NCBI RefSeq assembly: GCF_012271785.1
Contig: NZ_JAAWVT010000014.1
Location: 1-64,000, forward strand
DNA: 64,000 nucleotides
Reading direction: 5' to 3'
From: Paeniglutamicibacter terrestris
Lineage (GTDB): Bacteria; Actinomycetota; Actinomycetes; Actinomycetales; Micrococcaceae
The position numbers were made by a program, and so were the translations under genes. A model generated the notes under the pieces. That model was given only the letters and a program-made list of their open reading frames with translations. It ran no database searches and was not told the DNA's origin. Below, one piece after another: positions 63,175-64,000 of this stretch (positions within the stretch are counted from its first letter, which is position 1; every line of letters begins with the position of its first letter).

Positions 63175-64000
63175 TCATTGCAGTTTGTGGATGATTTTTG
63201 CATACGTTGCCGAGAGCATATTTGCGTTTGCAGACCATGTCCGTTCAGCAAGCATTTTCTGCCGACCCGCGGCACCCATCATCGCTCTCGTTGATGGGTC
63301 TCCCAGCAAACTCTCAATGGCTTCTGCTAAAGAATGGAACTCATCCGGTTGCACCAATAGCCCCGTCTCCCCCTGCACCACCAGTTCACGCAGTGCTGGC
63401 AAATCCGCGGCAATGACCGGGACTTCGCAGGCTAACGCCTCGACAGGCTTCAGTGGGGTCACCGCTTGCGTGACAGAAAGGTCCCTCCGAGGAACAACAA
63501 ATATGTCCAATGCGCAGTGGTACGTGCGTGCATCGTCCCGAGGTACCCGACCGGGGAAGATGCAATACTCAGAAATGCCGAGACTCTTGCTTAATTCCTT
63601 GAGATTGTTAGCTTCAACACCACTACCGACTATTAAGACACGAAGACGAGGATTGTTAGGGATAAGCTCCGCCGCGGCCATGATCAAAAGATCAAGACCT
63701 TCATATGCAACCAAGCTACTGACCGTTCCCACATATTGGTGCTCCGTGGCAAGACCCAACATTTCCCGGGCTTTGACCCGTTCAATCGGTGCTTCAAGAA
63801 ATGCGTCACCAATCGCATTTGGTGCAATCGAGATCTTGGAGCTGTCAACACCCTGTCGTACTAATTCGGCCTTCATCGTCTGACCTAACGTCAGCACGTG
63901 GGTCGCTCGCGATGCCACAAAAGCTTCACGTTCCTTGAACAACACGTAGCGCTGCGAGGTCTTCGCGCCTTCGGGACGAGTTGAGGCCCAAGTATCAGCC
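63175..64000 (-). CDS. GT4 family glycosyltransferase, partial (5' end outside window)
   Basis: The last part of a GT-B glycosyltransferase, open through the window's right edge. In frame before a GTG at 63945, the sequence still reads protein-like (T-R-P-E-G-A-K-T-S-Q-R-Y-V), so translation starts beyond 64000. THVLTLGQTMKAELVRQGV and ISIAPNAIGDAFL mark the donor domain. YVGTVSSLVAYEGLDLLIMA follows, and TPLKPVEALACEVPVIAADL carries the E-x7-E-related nucleotide-sugar motif. It is upstream of wecC and wecB on the same strand, so it probably belongs to the same polysaccharide operon. Donor and acceptor are unknown. Confidence 0.88.
   Translation of the reverse strand, partial: ADTWASTRPEGAKTSQRYVLFKEREAFVASRATHVLTLGQTMKAELVRQGVDSSKISIAPNAIGDAFLEAPIERVKAREMLGLATEHQYVGTVSSLVAYEGLDLLIMAAAELIPNNPRLRVLIVGSGVEANNLKELSKSLGISEYCIFPGRVPRDDARTYHCALDIFVVPRRDLSVTQAVTPLKPVEALACEVPVIAADLPALRELVVQGETGLLVQPDEFHSLAEAIESLLGDPSTRAMMGAAGRQKMLAERTWSANANMLSATYAKIIHKLQ

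Overview
The window is chromosomal DNA from a moderately high-GC Gram-positive actinobacterium. Protein style and gene neighbourhoods (rpmF-rnc-mutM-smc, recG-rsmD-coaD, ddl-gpsA-plsC-murA-leuD-leuC-iclR, tandem dynamin-like GTPases, LCP proteins) fit the Micrococcaceae, near Arthrobacter or Glutamicibacter. Genus is an inference. No phage, transposase, CRISPR array, rRNA or replication origin was recognised.

Layout. 0-6 kb: an MFS transporter, the condensin smc and a serine hydrolase. 6-26 kb: a wall-polymer region. It holds a GT2 and a GT4 glycosyltransferase, a 1186-aa double-headed CDP-glycerol phosphotransferase, a Stealth phosphosugar transferase, a second CDP-glycerol-type transferase, an acyltransferase/SGNH protein, TagD, two more GT2 enzymes, a CDP-alcohol phosphotransferase and a TagGH-type ABC exporter. 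The housekeeping block mutM-rnc-rpmF-DUF177 (9.9-12.4 kb) is embedded in it, so mutM and smc are separated by two glycosyltransferase genes. 26-36 kb: two LCP ligases flank galU, coaD, an aminotransferase, a spermidine-synthase-like methyltransferase, rsmD, recG and a DAK2-type kinase. 36-41 kb: envelope precursor genes ddl, gpsA, plsC and murA. 41-44 kb: leuD, leuC and a divergent IclR regulator with palindromes between them. 44-53 kb: thiL, two dynamin-like GTPases, two identical tRNA-Glu(CTC) genes, tRNA-Gln(CTG), gltX, a FAH-family enzyme and galE. 53-56 kb: a gene-poor stretch with one secreted choice-of-anchor-P-like protein. 56-60.5 kb: ilvE, leuB and a NarL-type two-component pair. 60.5-64 kb: wecB, wecC and a GT4 gene running off the end, probably the edge of a second polysaccharide locus.

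How the genes fit together. GpsA makes glycerol-3-phosphate, TagD activates it to CDP-glycerol, and the CDP-glycerol transferases polymerise it. Glycosyltransferases, the Stealth enzyme and the acyltransferase would decorate or vary the chain. The TagGH-like transporter exports it and the LCP proteins join it to peptidoglycan, whose precursors come from MurA and Ddl. GalU, GalE, WecB and WecC supply UDP-sugars. The most distinctive sequence-level observation is a recurring C-terminal or accessory module, with a terminal Y-x-T-x-x-G-x-L-S-[LI] signature, in three neighbouring polymer enzymes. No entirely new system is claimed.
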